NCBI RefSeq assembly: GCF_002811945.1 | Contig: NZ_NPDX01000006.1 | Location: forward strand, 186,001 to 250,000 | Length of the DNA stretch: 64,000 nucleotides | Origin: Leptospira harrisiae | Lineage (GTDB): Bacteria; Spirochaetota; Leptospiria; Leptospirales; Leptospiraceae | Direction of reading: 5' to 3' | In this document: positions 37,010 to 46,227 of the stretch, in pieces | Layout: each line of letters opens with the position of its first letter | Position numbering within the stretch: position 1 is the stretch's first letter | The notes under the pieces: model-generated | Databases searched by the model: none | The model's input: the letters and a program-made list of their open reading frames with translations, nothing else | Told to the model about the DNA's origin: nothing | Program-made: the position numbers and the translations under genes

Positions 37010-38071
37010 ATGCTCAAGGCACGGTTTCTTTTTTACCCGGTTATCCTTTTACTATTTTTGTTTTTGGTAGATTCCATATTTAGAATCCCCTATATCCAGA
37101 CAATCGCCAAGATTGATTTAACAGCAGTTAATTACAAAGCTAAATCAGACTTTTTAGAAAAACTAATTGTCGAGAAACCGGGAGTAAACACTCCAAAAAC
37201 AAAAAAAATCATGATCATTTTGGGTTCTTCTCGCCTTTTATATTTTGATCATGATGAGCTTGTTTCTTTTTATCCAGATTGGGATATTTATAATCTTTCT
37301 TCAGCAGTGACAACTCCTGCCTATTATGATTTTCAACTCACGAAAGTTTTGGATGCAGGGATCAAACCAGATTTGGTGGTAATGGAAACTGACCCAAACC
37401 AGTTTAATCAAAATTCTGTATTCAAAAGTTCAAATCTGACCTATAGTTTTGATTTATCCTATGTACTTTCAAATCTGAGTTTGTTTGGAAAAGACCATGT
37501 ATCATTTTATTTAGGGCGCAAACTTTTTGCAGTAGGAACTTATAAACCCTATATAGACCAAATGTGGAAAAATTATAAAAATCCATATTTGGACAATGCC
37601 ATCGGAATGCACCAGGCAACTTATGATTATATTCTAACCCACAATGGAAATGGACTTTCTCCGATTGATAATTATATGGAGAAAGATTCAAATTCACTTC
37701 AGATGACAAGCCATAGAACTTTGGATTGGTTATTTGCATCTTATGTTCGTAGCCCAATGCAATTTGGGTTTTATGAAAAAATTTTGGACCGTTTAAAAGA
37801 AGAAAAAATCAAAACCGTGATTATCTGGCCTCTTTCTTCTCCTGATTTTGAAGCCTTGATGGAAAAAGAAGCTTTAGTCAAAACTTGGGAAAAAGAGATC
37901 GACCAAATCACAAAAAGTCGAAATTTTTCAATACTGAAACTGAAAAATGATCCATCTTACACTTGTAATGCGTTTGCGGATGGTGGCCACGTAGCAAAAG
38001 ATTGTTACAGAAGTTTGATGCGTTCTATTCTATTGGAATACTTTCGGAAGTACGAACCAAATCATCTGTAA
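37010..38071 (+). CDS. DUF1574 protein (SGNH-like, membrane-anchored)
   Basis: 353 aa with one N-terminal membrane segment (residues 6-22). The block KKIMIILGSSRLLYFDHDEL carries a GSSR element like SGNH block I, and near the C-terminus ADGGHVAKDCY resembles the DxxH block. DUF1574 is a Leptospira-rich family related to DltD/PatB-like acyl-group proteins. A role in modifying surface glycans is possible. Its last 47 bp overlap the convergent metalloprotease gene. Confidence 0.75.
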   Translation: MLKARFLFYPVILLLFLFLVDSIFRIPYIQTIAKIDLTAVNYKAKSDFLEKLIVEKPGVNTPKTKKIMIILGSSRLLYFDHDELVSFYPDWDIYNLSSAVTTPAYYDFQLTKVLDAGIKPDLVVMETDPNQFNQNSVFKSSNLTYSFDLSYVLSNLSLFGKDHVSFYLGRKLFAVGTYKPYIDQMWKNYKNPYLDNAIGMHQATYDYILTHNGNGLSPIDNYMEKDSNSLQMTSHRTLDWLFASYVRSPMQFGFYEKILDRLKEEKIKTVIIWPLSSPDFEALMEKEALVKTWEKEIDQITKSRNFSILKLKNDPSYTCNAFADGGHVAKDCYRSLMRSILLEYFRKYEPNHL

Positions 38072-39542
38072 ACTCAATCCCGCAAATGGGAATAGGCCCA
38101 GAGGAAGATTCAATCACTGATTTGAGGGATCTTGGTTTTTTAGGTATTGTGAGACTTGTTCCTTCTTCATTAGTTTGAACATACTTCACACTGGCACTGA
38201 GACCTGAAGGTGAGTCTGCCCAAAAGAAAACACCTTTTGTATTAGCAGCCACCACTCGCCCATAGTTCTTTCTGGAATTAGCTGGAATGGAAGGGGTTCC
38301 CCATGCCGATGTATAAAAGTTTGCAGAACCTTGTTTGATAGAACTACGAAAGCTTGTGGGTGCAACAGGATTTGTAGTGATCCTGTTTAGACTTGTGGAA
38401 AGAGGGTACCTCGCCAATGCGGTCGATAAATTAATGTTAGTGGGTGCTGCACCATCACTGGTTACCTGTTGGACGGAGCTGAGGTCACTAAGTTGGAAAC
38501 TTTGTGCCGTAAGAAGAGTAAAAATTCTAAAGAATACGTCTGAGTTTTGATTCCCGAGTAAGGTGGCATCAAAATTGGGTGCAAACGTTGTATTTCTGAA
38601 TATACTCATGAGATTCCCTGTAGAATTTGCTCTTGTCCCAGATCCTCCGATTACGGTTTCTCGAAAGAAGGATTGTCTCTGTGGGTCATTGGTACCAGAG
38701 ATATCATAGAGATAACGCATAAATACATAAGCAAAAGAATACTGTTTTAGAATATCGGAATTACTGCTGTCCCAATCTAAAAGTGAAACCCCGTTGATCC
38801 CATCTAAACAACGAGAATCATTCACTCCTGAATAACAATCCAACCGACTGGTTTGAGGCCCATAACCTGCAATATCACTTGCTACTTCGCTTGTGCCTTC
38901 GTTAATCCAAAGTTCGTCGGTTTGGTTTGCTGCTCGCATTCGTGGATAACGGAGTAAATGTTGAAATTCATGAGCAGCTGTGGAAGCAAACGCATTTGGA
39001 TCATGATTAAGAGCTACAATTAGTTCTTTCCCATCCATATACAAGACTTCAGCATAATTGGATCTAACCCTTGAAAATAAATTGTCAGGGAAATAATTAA
39101 TTGGATCGAAATATCCTGCCACATAAGCGCTGTTTGCTGTGGCTCCATCCTTTATGTCCATCACCAGGATTTTTACTTTACCATCTCCGTCCACATCACT
39201 TGGTGTACCAAATGTGTTGATGAGAGTCGGGTAGGTGATTGTATCAAAGTCACGAGCAAACTTTAATAAGTCGTAATTAACCGACAAAGACCTTTCTTTG
39301 TAAACTTCAACATAGGTACCTGAACTAACCAAATCAACGCCTACACAAACACTGGTTTGAGTGGTTAGGTCTCTTGCCCAAAGATCAGGACCATTCACAC
39401 AATTACTCCCTGCCAGCGCATAAGCTCCCAGGAGTAAAACGAGATCGTTATTTTTTTGAACTTGTGGATTAACCAGATTGCAATAGAATGTAAATGATGT
39501 TAATAGGAAGAAAGGAAAAAGGATCAATCGTTTCAAATGCAT
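38025..39542 (-). CDS. M30 (hyicolysin)-like zinc metalloprotease lipoprotein
   Basis: 505 aa with a signal peptide and a lipobox-like TFYC. The zinc motif is STAAHEFQHLLRYPR (about residue 190), with the third ligand in LWINEGTSEVASDIAGYG. A Ca-binding-like DVDGDGKVKILVMDI precedes it. The C-terminal 200 residues are beta-rich. It is likely surface-exposed or periplasmic and proteolytic. Its start codon abuts the divergent start at 39537 in ATGCAT, and its 3' end overlaps DUF1574 by 47 bp. Confidence 0.8.
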   Translation of the reverse strand: MHLKRLILFPFFLLTSFTFYCNLVNPQVQKNNDLVLLLGAYALAGSNCVNGPDLWARDLTTQTSVCVGVDLVSSGTYVEVYKERSLSVNYDLLKFARDFDTITYPTLINTFGTPSDVDGDGKVKILVMDIKDGATANSAYVAGYFDPINYFPDNLFSRVRSNYAEVLYMDGKELIVALNHDPNAFASTAAHEFQHLLRYPRMRAANQTDELWINEGTSEVASDIAGYGPQTSRLDCYSGVNDSRCLDGINGVSLLDWDSSNSDILKQYSFAYVFMRYLYDISGTNDPQRQSFFRETVIGGSGTRANSTGNLMSIFRNTTFAPNFDATLLGNQNSDVFFRIFTLLTAQSFQLSDLSSVQQVTSDGAAPTNINLSTALARYPLSTSLNRITTNPVAPTSFRSSIKQGSANFYTSAWGTPSIPANSRKNYGRVVAANTKGVFFWADSPSGLSASVKYVQTNEEGTSLTIPKKPRSLKSVIESSSGPIPICGIEFTDDLVRTSESIPIE

Positions 39543-40181
39543 AAATTCCTAATTTTGGGCCTTTTTTCCCTGACTTTCTTTTGGACGAATCCAAACTTTG
39601 CAAAGTCACTAGATGGTTTATATTTTTCCGAAAGGCTTCCGACGGAGAATGGCTACCTAATCATAGGAATAGAAATTTTTACGGAAAAGGGAAACTCTTT
39701 TTATAACGCCCAGGAACTCCGGTTCCAAAAATCCCGAGGATGGGAAGAGGCTTTGTTTGTAGGAAAAGTGACTCGCGAAGGCCAGGATCTCATTCTCGTA
39801 CCGGAAGCTTGCCAAATCCGAGCCACAGAGACCTGGGGGAAAAAAATGGCACTGTTGCGGCGATTTGATTGTGACCATTTGGAGTTTCGCCTAGGGCCTC
39901 AGGGTTCTGGTTCTCTGGTTCTTTCTGAGTCCTTACTCGGGACTTGGAAGGAGGTACCTTTGCCCTATGTTTTGGACCATCAGCCTGGCAGTCCAGTGGC
40001 AGTCCGTTTTGATGCTCCAGAGATCACTTCGGAAGGGATTTGGGGCTTCCATTTGAACGGAATGGGTGGAAACCCAGAGAAGTCCTGGAATCCTTCTAAG
40101 CGGGTTTGGGAGCCATTCCAAGGATACAGTTCTCGACCCGGATTACAATTCTACCGATGGAAACGAACCTTTTCTAATTGA
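39537..40181 (+). CDS. Hypothetical exported protein
   Basis: 214 aa with a signal peptide (hydrophobic residues 4-17, cleavage probably after NFA). The mature part is beta-rich with aromatic residues and no recognised motif. The start codon shares ATGCAT with the start of the divergent metalloprotease, so any promoter must lie inside that gene. The glycan cluster begins 34 bp after its stop, so it may be the first gene of that transcript. Confidence 0.55.
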   Translation: MHKFLILGLFSLTFFWTNPNFAKSLDGLYFSERLPTENGYLIIGIEIFTEKGNSFYNAQELRFQKSRGWEEALFVGKVTREGQDLILVPEACQIRATETWGKKMALLRRFDCDHLEFRLGPQGSGSLVLSESLLGTWKEVPLPYVLDHQPGSPVAVRFDAPEITSEGIWGFHLNGMGGNPEKSWNPSKRVWEPFQGYSSRPGLQFYRWKRTFSN

Positions 40182-40215
40182 CCCACTAGTCCATTCCAGG
40201 GACTTTCCTTTTACA

Positions 40216-41691
40216 TTGAAAAAGATCAGAATTGGGGTCATTGCGGCTGCCGGAAAAGGAACCCGAGCATATCCCCGAACCAGCTTCATTCCAAAACCCC
40301 TCTTCGTCATTGAAGGAAAATCCATCCTCCACCGGAATGTGGAACTGATGGTCAAGACCTTTGGAATTGAAAAGGTCTATGTACTCGTTGGCCATCTCAA
40401 AGAACAAATCATTGCGGAGATTGACCACATTCGATCCGTATTACCCAAAGTTGTCATTGAACCAGTGGACTGGACAGAGAGAGGTCTGGCCTCTGATGTA
40501 GCAAGTCTTGAAAAAACAATTCATGAACCGTTTTTAACAATCCTTGGGGATGAGTTTTATTACCGAACCGATCACGATATCTTCTTAAAAGTTTTAAAAA
40601 AACACCCCAATATGGCTGCATCCATAGGGATAGTCAAAACATCATTACTCTCAAGAATCCGCAAAAACTACTCTGTAGTATTAGAGAATGATAAAATTCT
40701 AAATTTAGTTGAAAAACCAGAAAACCCGCCTAATGAACTTTTAGGTTTAGGAAGTTATTTTTTTACTCCAGAGTATTTTGAATTTTTTAAAAAAACCCCC
40801 GCCTCACCCAAGTCAGGTGTTATTGAAATTACCGACGTCATTGATAAAATGGCAAAAGAGTCCAAAGGTGGAGTGTATGCAACGATGCTTAGTTGTGAAT
40901 ACTTCAACATCAATTCCATGCAAGATTATTATCATGCAGTTTATGAAGTGAGAAATGATTTATTTCATAAGTTTAAAACAAGTTTGGTGATCCCAACCAA
41001 CAACAATGAACGATCAATCACCGATGTGATTGTTGACTTTAAAGACAAATTCAATGAAATCATCGTCATTGATAATGAGTCCACTGATGAAACTTTGGCT
41101 CTCAGCAAAAAAGAAAAAGTGAAAACTTATACTTTTCCTGGTGAAGGGGATTCTACAAGGTTAGGGGAACAAGTAAGAAGAGGAATTGAATACGCAACAG
41201 GTGATATCATTGTTGTTGTTTCGCCTGATGGATCATTCCGGTCCAAAGACTTCCCAAAACTACTGGAATATATGAAAGATTCGGATATGGTGATTGGAAC
41301 TCGTACCACAAGACAGATGATCGAACAGGGTTCTAATTTAAAACCACTCTATCGTTTGGTAAATCTGCTAATGGGAAAACTGGTAGAAGTATTTTGGTGG
41401 GGACAAGAACCAAGATTTACTGATGTAGATTGCCAGTTTTTCTCTGTTTGGCGCGAATCGTATGAAAGAGTTAAACCACAACTTGTTGTTGAAGATCGTA
41501 AGTTCATTGTAGAACTGATGATCGATATTGTAAGGTCTCATATGCGTTGTATTGAAATTCCCGTATCATATTTTAAACCAGTAGGTCAGGTGGAATACCG
41601 GTTACGTGATATGATTTCTGATTCAATCCATATTATGAAATTAATTTTATCTAAAAAGTTTTACCTAGGAGAAGATCGCGATGGCGAATAA
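40216..41691 (+). CDS. Nucleotidyltransferase-GT2 glycosyltransferase fusion
   Basis: 491 aa from the TTG at 40216. A frame extending to 40066 would overlap the previous gene. Residues 1-240 are a sugar-1-phosphate nucleotidyltransferase (IAAAGKGTRAYPRTSFIPKP, then TILGDEFYYRTD and NLVEKPENPPNELLGLGSYF). Residues 255-485 are a family-2 glycosyltransferase (LVIPTNNNERSITDVIVDF, IDNESTDETLALSKKE, DIIVVVSPDGSFRSKDF). One protein may therefore make a nucleotide sugar and transfer it to a lipid carrier. First enzyme of the surface-glycan cluster; overlaps the epimerase gene by 11 bp. Confidence 0.8.
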   Translation: MKKIRIGVIAAAGKGTRAYPRTSFIPKPLFVIEGKSILHRNVELMVKTFGIEKVYVLVGHLKEQIIAEIDHIRSVLPKVVIEPVDWTERGLASDVASLEKTIHEPFLTILGDEFYYRTDHDIFLKVLKKHPNMAASIGIVKTSLLSRIRKNYSVVLENDKILNLVEKPENPPNELLGLGSYFFTPEYFEFFKKTPASPKSGVIEITDVIDKMAKESKGGVYATMLSCEYFNINSMQDYYHAVYEVRNDLFHKFKTSLVIPTNNNERSITDVIVDFKDKFNEIIVIDNESTDETLALSKKEKVKTYTFPGEGDSTRLGEQVRRGIEYATGDIIVVVSPDGSFRSKDFPKLLEYMKDSDMVIGTRTTRQMIEQGSNLKPLYRLVNLLMGKLVEVFWWGQEPRFTDVDCQFFSVWRESYERVKPQLVVEDRKFIVELMIDIVRSHMRCIEIPVSYFKPVGQVEYRLRDMISDSIHIMKLILSKKFYLGEDRDGE

Positions 41692-42721
41692 AGTATTGGT
41701 AACAGGCGGATGCGGATTTTTAGGATCCCATGTTTGTGAATTATTTCGTAAAGAAGGTTGGGATGTTGTTAGTTTTGACAACATGACAAAATATGAATTA
41801 AAACGGACAGGTTATGGATCGGACGCCACTCGTGATTATAACTGGAATTATTTAAAGTCTCTAGGTGTCACAATGGTAAGAGGTGACATTCGGAATTTAG
41901 AACATCTGATCGATCGTTCTGCGGATTGCGATTATATCATCCACACAGCTGCACAACCTGCCATGACTATCTCTTGGGAAGATCCTGAACTTGATTTTTC
42001 AACCAATGTGATCGGAACGTTTAATGTGATGGAAGCTGCTCGTAAACATAAAATTCCTGTTGTGAATACTTCTTCCATCCATGTGTATGGAAATTCTATT
42101 AATGATAGTTTAACGGAAGGAAAAACCTCTTACGAAAGAAATCCTGTAGAGATTTCTGTAGAACAACCAACTATGGTGGGCCAAATTTCTCCCCTTCACG
42201 CTTCGAAGATGAGTGCTGAACACTATGTACGTTCTTATACTGATATGTACGGCGTAAAGGCAGCTAGCTTTCGTTTTACTGGAATTTACGGCGAACGTCA
42301 GTTTGGTGGTGAAGATCATGGTTGGGTGGCAAACTTTGCTATTCGTTCTGTTTTTGGATTGCCACTTCGTATTTTCGGAACAGGGAAACAAACTCGAGAT
42401 ATTTTACATGCAGAAGATGGTGCTAAATCATATTTAGAATTTTTTAAAAATCCGATTCCCGGCGTATATAATATTGGTGGTGCTAGCCCGCATAAAATTT
42501 CCCTTTTAGAATGTATTCATTTGATTGGAGAAATTCTGGGTAAAAAACAGGAAATTCTTTTTGAAGTGGAAAGACCGGGAGACATGCGTTATTTTATTTG
42601 CGACATCAAAGAAGCAAAAAAATTCGGATTTAATCCAAAAATTCTACCAAAGGAAGGTGTCACGCGACTTCTCAAATGGATTGAAGCAAACAAGGACGTA
42701 TTCAATATTACTGGGAAGTAA
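41681..42721 (+). CDS. NAD-dependent epimerase/dehydratase (CDP-paratose 2-epimerase-like) with His at the Tyr position
   Basis: 346 aa. The Rossmann motif is VLVTGGCGFLGSHVC. The closest recognisable pattern is CDP-tyvelose/paratose 2-epimerase: GIYGERQFGGEDHGWVANF and GKQTRDILHAEDGAKSYL. In extended SDRs the catalytic motif is YxxxK. Here it is HASKM in the context ISPLHASKMSAEHYV, so Tyr is replaced by His while Lys is kept. It may use a different acid or act as a binding protein. It lies in a string of surface-glycan genes, 1 bp before the GT2 gene. Confidence 0.8.
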   Translation: MANKVLVTGGCGFLGSHVCELFRKEGWDVVSFDNMTKYELKRTGYGSDATRDYNWNYLKSLGVTMVRGDIRNLEHLIDRSADCDYIIHTAAQPAMTISWEDPELDFSTNVIGTFNVMEAARKHKIPVVNTSSIHVYGNSINDSLTEGKTSYERNPVEISVEQPTMVGQISPLHASKMSAEHYVRSYTDMYGVKAASFRFTGIYGERQFGGEDHGWVANFAIRSVFGLPLRIFGTGKQTRDILHAEDGAKSYLEFFKNPIPGVYNIGGASPHKISLLECIHLIGEILGKKQEILFEVERPGDMRYFICDIKEAKKFGFNPKILPKEGVTRLLKWIEANKDVFNITGK

Positions 42722-42722
42722 A

Positions 42723-43445
42723 ATGACAAATAAAACCTTAGTCATCATTCCTGCATACAATGAAGCCGATACCATTGAAGAAGTGGTTCGGGGTGCAATC
42801 GTATATGCAGATGTTTCTGTCACGGATGATGCTAGTAAAGATGCGACACCCGCCATTTTGGCAAAATTACAAAAGGAATTTGGCAAACGCCTTCATGTCA
42901 TTCGCCATGAAAAAAATACTCATATCCCAAAAGGAATCCAAGATGGCATGAAGTATGCTGTACAAAAAGGGTATGATTGGGTGATTACAATGGATGCCGG
43001 TCTTTCGCATGATGCGGGATATTTGAAAGATTTCCAATCTTTCCCAAATTGTGATTTAGTCATTGGTTCCAGAACTTCTACCGTAAATGTACCAATGTAT
43101 CGTAAGTTCATATCCTGGTTAGCTGCGAAAGTGATGAACTATTGTTTATCCAAGGGAATCTTCAATCTTTTTGGTGCAAACTTACGAGACTGCACAAGTG
43201 GCTACAGAAGGTATTCAAAACCGATGGTTCAAAAAATTGCAGATTACCCTTTGGAATCTGTAGCTTTTGATTTCCATATGGAAGCTCTTTCAATCGTTGC
43301 CAACAATGATGGATCCATTCAGGAATTGTCCATCCGTTATGTTTTTTCCAATAGCAGTTTTAACCGTAAAGTTTTGAAACTAGCCATCCAATTTGCAAAA
43401 AAACTTTTGTTACGAAAATGGAAACTGATCCCTCAATATCCGTAA
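42723..43445 (+). CDS. GT2 family glycosyltransferase
   Basis: 240 aa from the ATG at 42723, 1 bp after the epimerase stop. The GT-A fold is indicated by LVIIPAYNEADTIEEVV, the nucleotide-binding SVTDDASKDATP and WVITMDAGLSHDAGY. It is of the DPM1/polyprenol-phosphate sugar transferase type and lacks membrane segments. It overlaps the SGNH-like gene by 28 bp. Confidence 0.88.
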   Translation: MTNKTLVIIPAYNEADTIEEVVRGAIVYADVSVTDDASKDATPAILAKLQKEFGKRLHVIRHEKNTHIPKGIQDGMKYAVQKGYDWVITMDAGLSHDAGYLKDFQSFPNCDLVIGSRTSTVNVPMYRKFISWLAAKVMNYCLSKGIFNLFGANLRDCTSGYRRYSKPMVQKIADYPLESVAFDFHMEALSIVANNDGSIQELSIRYVFSNSSFNRKVLKLAIQFAKKLLLRKWKLIPQYP

Positions 43446-44986
43446 ACCAATCTCGTTTCGGTTTGAAATGGAGAGTTTTTCTTATCACCTGTAGTTTGCT
43501 TGGTGGGATTTTTTTATTAGATCGCATTTTCTTTTTTGACCTATATTTTATGTTTCCCAATGAGACGGAATGGGACTCTTCTCCTTGGTACAACTTTATA
43601 CACAAAACAAAAGAGTTACAGTCTACAAAAGACAAACATAGAACCATCATCACTGGAAGTTCGGTGGCGTTATATTCTGTTTTGCCCGATAAACTCAATA
43701 TAAATGATCGTTCGAAAACAAAATATTCTTTTTTTTCGCATGTGGCAATGACTCCCACAGATCTTTTTTATTATAAGGAAAACCTCCGCGAGTCTCATCC
43801 AGATTTAGTTGTATATTTACATAATTTTGCTGACTTACAGTGGGAATATTTAGAACCCAAAGATGGCAAATTTCAATTTAATGAAGATATTTGGATATTA
43901 CAGTATGGGGATAGATATCCAGCGAAAACTATCTATCCTAAAGATTATTTAAAAGATTATTGGACCAAGTTGCCTAGAAAGATAATTTCTAAACTAGCCA
44001 CCAAATCTTTGTTTTATGCAAGTAGATTTCGAGTTTTCTTTTGGGATCCGATACTAGTCTATGTAGATAATCATTTTAGAAGTGGAAGAAAATACCATAT
44101 TTATCAGGGAGAGAAACCTAGAGAAGGTATTTGGTCGAAAGGATGGACGAAAGAGACAGCGACAATAACTTGCTCAGAAAAAAAGAATAAAGAGTCTATT
44201 TATTTCGAAAAACCAAACACAAAAATAATATTTCGGTTTTTCGATCGTAAAAATTCACCTATGAATCAAGTCCCTACGTATGAAGTAGAGAAGACATTTC
44301 AACAATCTGGATGGAACGATCTACATTGGGATTCGCTAATTGATCAATCGAAACAATGGAGCGATGTACAAATTCAAGTAATAGCTCCGTTACCTACAGC
44401 AAAAGAAGTAAATTTAATTCGTTATGGGAAGGATGAACTTGTTGGTGTCCGATTAGCTCATTTTTTCTGCAGGCCGCAAAAGATTGAAAATAGATCTTAT
44501 TCTCGCGGGGATTATTGGGATGAAGCCAGATATTTGAAAATGTCTGTCGAAGAATTCAAAGCTGATTATTTTGAGAGAATGATTCACCATGCTGAATCCA
44601 GAAATGAACTATGGAGATTGCATAAAGTTCGTGAAGCCAAAAAAAATGTTAACAAAGTTTCATTTGAGCCTTGGTTGGAATTCAATCGAATCCTTGCGTT
44701 ATCTGATTATTTCTATCAAAATAAAATCCCTTTTGTTTTGATTTTGAGTCCTGAGAACCCAATTGAATTTGCATTTTATAAAAATTCGCAATGGAGAAAA
44801 GATTGGATTTCCAATTTAAAATCTCATTTAGAAGGTCGAGGCCAGACTTTGATTGATCACACAGAAGCTGTAAATGATGTTAGATTCTTTTTTGATCCAC
44901 ACCATCTAACTTACGAAGGTGCTCAATTCTATAGTAATATTTTTTCCAATTCATTAGAGTCAAAGATTTCGAAATTAAATCCTTAG
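43418..44986 (+). CDS. Membrane-anchored SGNH-like protein of the glycan cluster
   Basis: 522 aa with one N-terminal membrane segment (about residues 17-38). The block RTIITGSSVALYSVLP (about residue 75) resembles SGNH block I. FFDPHHLTYEGAQFYSNIF near the C-terminus resembles the DxxH block with Asp and His of the catalytic dyad. The central region is poorly conserved. It may O-acylate or de-acylate a surface polysaccharide. It starts inside the GT2 gene. Confidence 0.6.
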   Translation: METDPSISVNQSRFGLKWRVFLITCSLLGGIFLLDRIFFFDLYFMFPNETEWDSSPWYNFIHKTKELQSTKDKHRTIITGSSVALYSVLPDKLNINDRSKTKYSFFSHVAMTPTDLFYYKENLRESHPDLVVYLHNFADLQWEYLEPKDGKFQFNEDIWILQYGDRYPAKTIYPKDYLKDYWTKLPRKIISKLATKSLFYASRFRVFFWDPILVYVDNHFRSGRKYHIYQGEKPREGIWSKGWTKETATITCSEKKNKESIYFEKPNTKIIFRFFDRKNSPMNQVPTYEVEKTFQQSGWNDLHWDSLIDQSKQWSDVQIQVIAPLPTAKEVNLIRYGKDELVGVRLAHFFCRPQKIENRSYSRGDYWDEARYLKMSVEEFKADYFERMIHHAESRNELWRLHKVREAKKNVNKVSFEPWLEFNRILALSDYFYQNKIPFVLILSPENPIEFAFYKNSQWRKDWISNLKSHLEGRGQTLIDHTEAVNDVRFFFDPHHLTYEGAQFYSNIFSNSLESKISKLNP

Positions 44987-45000
44987 TCTGGAGTTTACAG

Positions 45001-46215
45001 ATGCTTTTAAAACGATTCACCCCGATTTTTTTATTTTTTAATTCAAGACAATGGCTTACAGTTTTGTCTTTCGTTTTGATTTGGGGATTGAGTACGTTCG
45101 CTTACTGGAAAAAATACGAATGGAATCCTAGTTCTATGGTAAATTTTGGTTATGAGTTTGCATTGCAAAACCAAAAAGAAACTCCAGAGAAGGCCATCTT
45201 ATTCAAAGGGGAATCAGGAGATTTGGGTGCAGGTTACGATGGTCAAATTTTTTATTATTTTTCAAGACCACTTTCTGAGTTTCATCTGAATTGGCCAAAG
45301 GGTTTTGATGAATCATACCGCGCACCAAGAATAGGTTATCCTTTGTTAATTGCTCTATTCGGTTTTTTTGGAAAATCTGCCGCAATCTTTGGGATGTATT
45401 TTTGGAATATTTGCCTTACTTTAGTTTCTTATTTTTATTTACGTAAACTTCTCAATGAAGAAACAAAACCATATGCAATTTTGTACCTCTTAAGCCCATT
45501 TGCATTGGGGAGTTATTATGTTTTAGTTAGTGATTCTGTAATGGTTTCCATATTAATCATTGCTTATTACTACTATGTAAAAGAAAATTTTATCCCTTTT
45601 GTACTTCTATCTAGTTTAGCAATCCTTACGAAAGAACCTGCTTTGTTTTTGTTATTCCCCTTGGGTCTTGCTGCAGTATTTCGCAGAGATTGGAAACGGA
45701 TCATAGTAGTTGGATTGGTCCTTGTCATTCCTGTTTGTTGGCATTTGTATTTGGCATATCGTTTCCCAAACTGGCGACCGGGTCGCCTAACTGATTTTAT
45801 TTTACCTTTGGAAGGTTTAATTTCTTATATGGAATCCATTTGGCGGTTGATAACCAGCGGGACCAATTGGAAAGATTTGGCTCGGTTGTTATCTCGTTTC
45901 CCATTGGTAGTATTATTTTTTCTAGGATTGTTTTTGCCATTTACTGGGCAAATTCGAAAAGGATGGGAATTTCGAATTTCATTTTTACTGATTATGTTTA
46001 TGGTGGGGACAGCTGGGTATTATCATTTTTGGTCAGTATATGAAAATGTATCTCGAATGTTTACGCTTTCTATTCCGATTTTGTTATTGTTGATCAATGC
46101 AGATAAAACAGTTCGAAACCAAGAATATATTTTAGTAACTTTGTTTATTCTTGGCTTGTTTTTTGTAAAGGTGCTACTGGTCTCAAAACAATTAGGTTAC
46201 CAAGTCGGATTCTAA
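45001..46215 (+). CDS. Polytopic membrane protein, probable GT-C glycosyltransferase
   Basis: 404 aa with about 9-10 membrane segments. The first large external loop has LGAGYDGQIFYYFSRPL, an element seen in a family of predicted cell-surface glycopolymer proteins. Next comes YRAPRIGYPLLIALFG. Probably a transferase using a lipid-linked donor. It is the last gene of the surface-glycan cluster and converges on the dead HtrA gene with a 4-bp overlap. Confidence 0.65.
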   Translation: MLLKRFTPIFLFFNSRQWLTVLSFVLIWGLSTFAYWKKYEWNPSSMVNFGYEFALQNQKETPEKAILFKGESGDLGAGYDGQIFYYFSRPLSEFHLNWPKGFDESYRAPRIGYPLLIALFGFFGKSAAIFGMYFWNICLTLVSYFYLRKLLNEETKPYAILYLLSPFALGSYYVLVSDSVMVSILIIAYYYYVKENFIPFVLLSSLAILTKEPALFLLFPLGLAAVFRRDWKRIIVVGLVLVIPVCWHLYLAYRFPNWRPGRLTDFILPLEGLISYMESIWRLITSGTNWKDLARLLSRFPLVVLFFLGLFLPFTGQIRKGWEFRISFLLIMFMVGTAGYYHFWSVYENVSRMFTLSIPILLLLINADKTVRNQEYILVTLFILGLFFVKVLLVSKQLGYQVGF

Positions 46216-46227
46216 AAATTAGAATCC
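46207..46227. terminator. Perfect inverted repeat across convergent stop codons
   Basis: GGATTCTAA and TTAGAATCC form a perfect 9-bp stem with an AAA loop. The arms contain the stop codons of both convergent genes, so it probably ends both transcripts. Confidence 0.5.
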
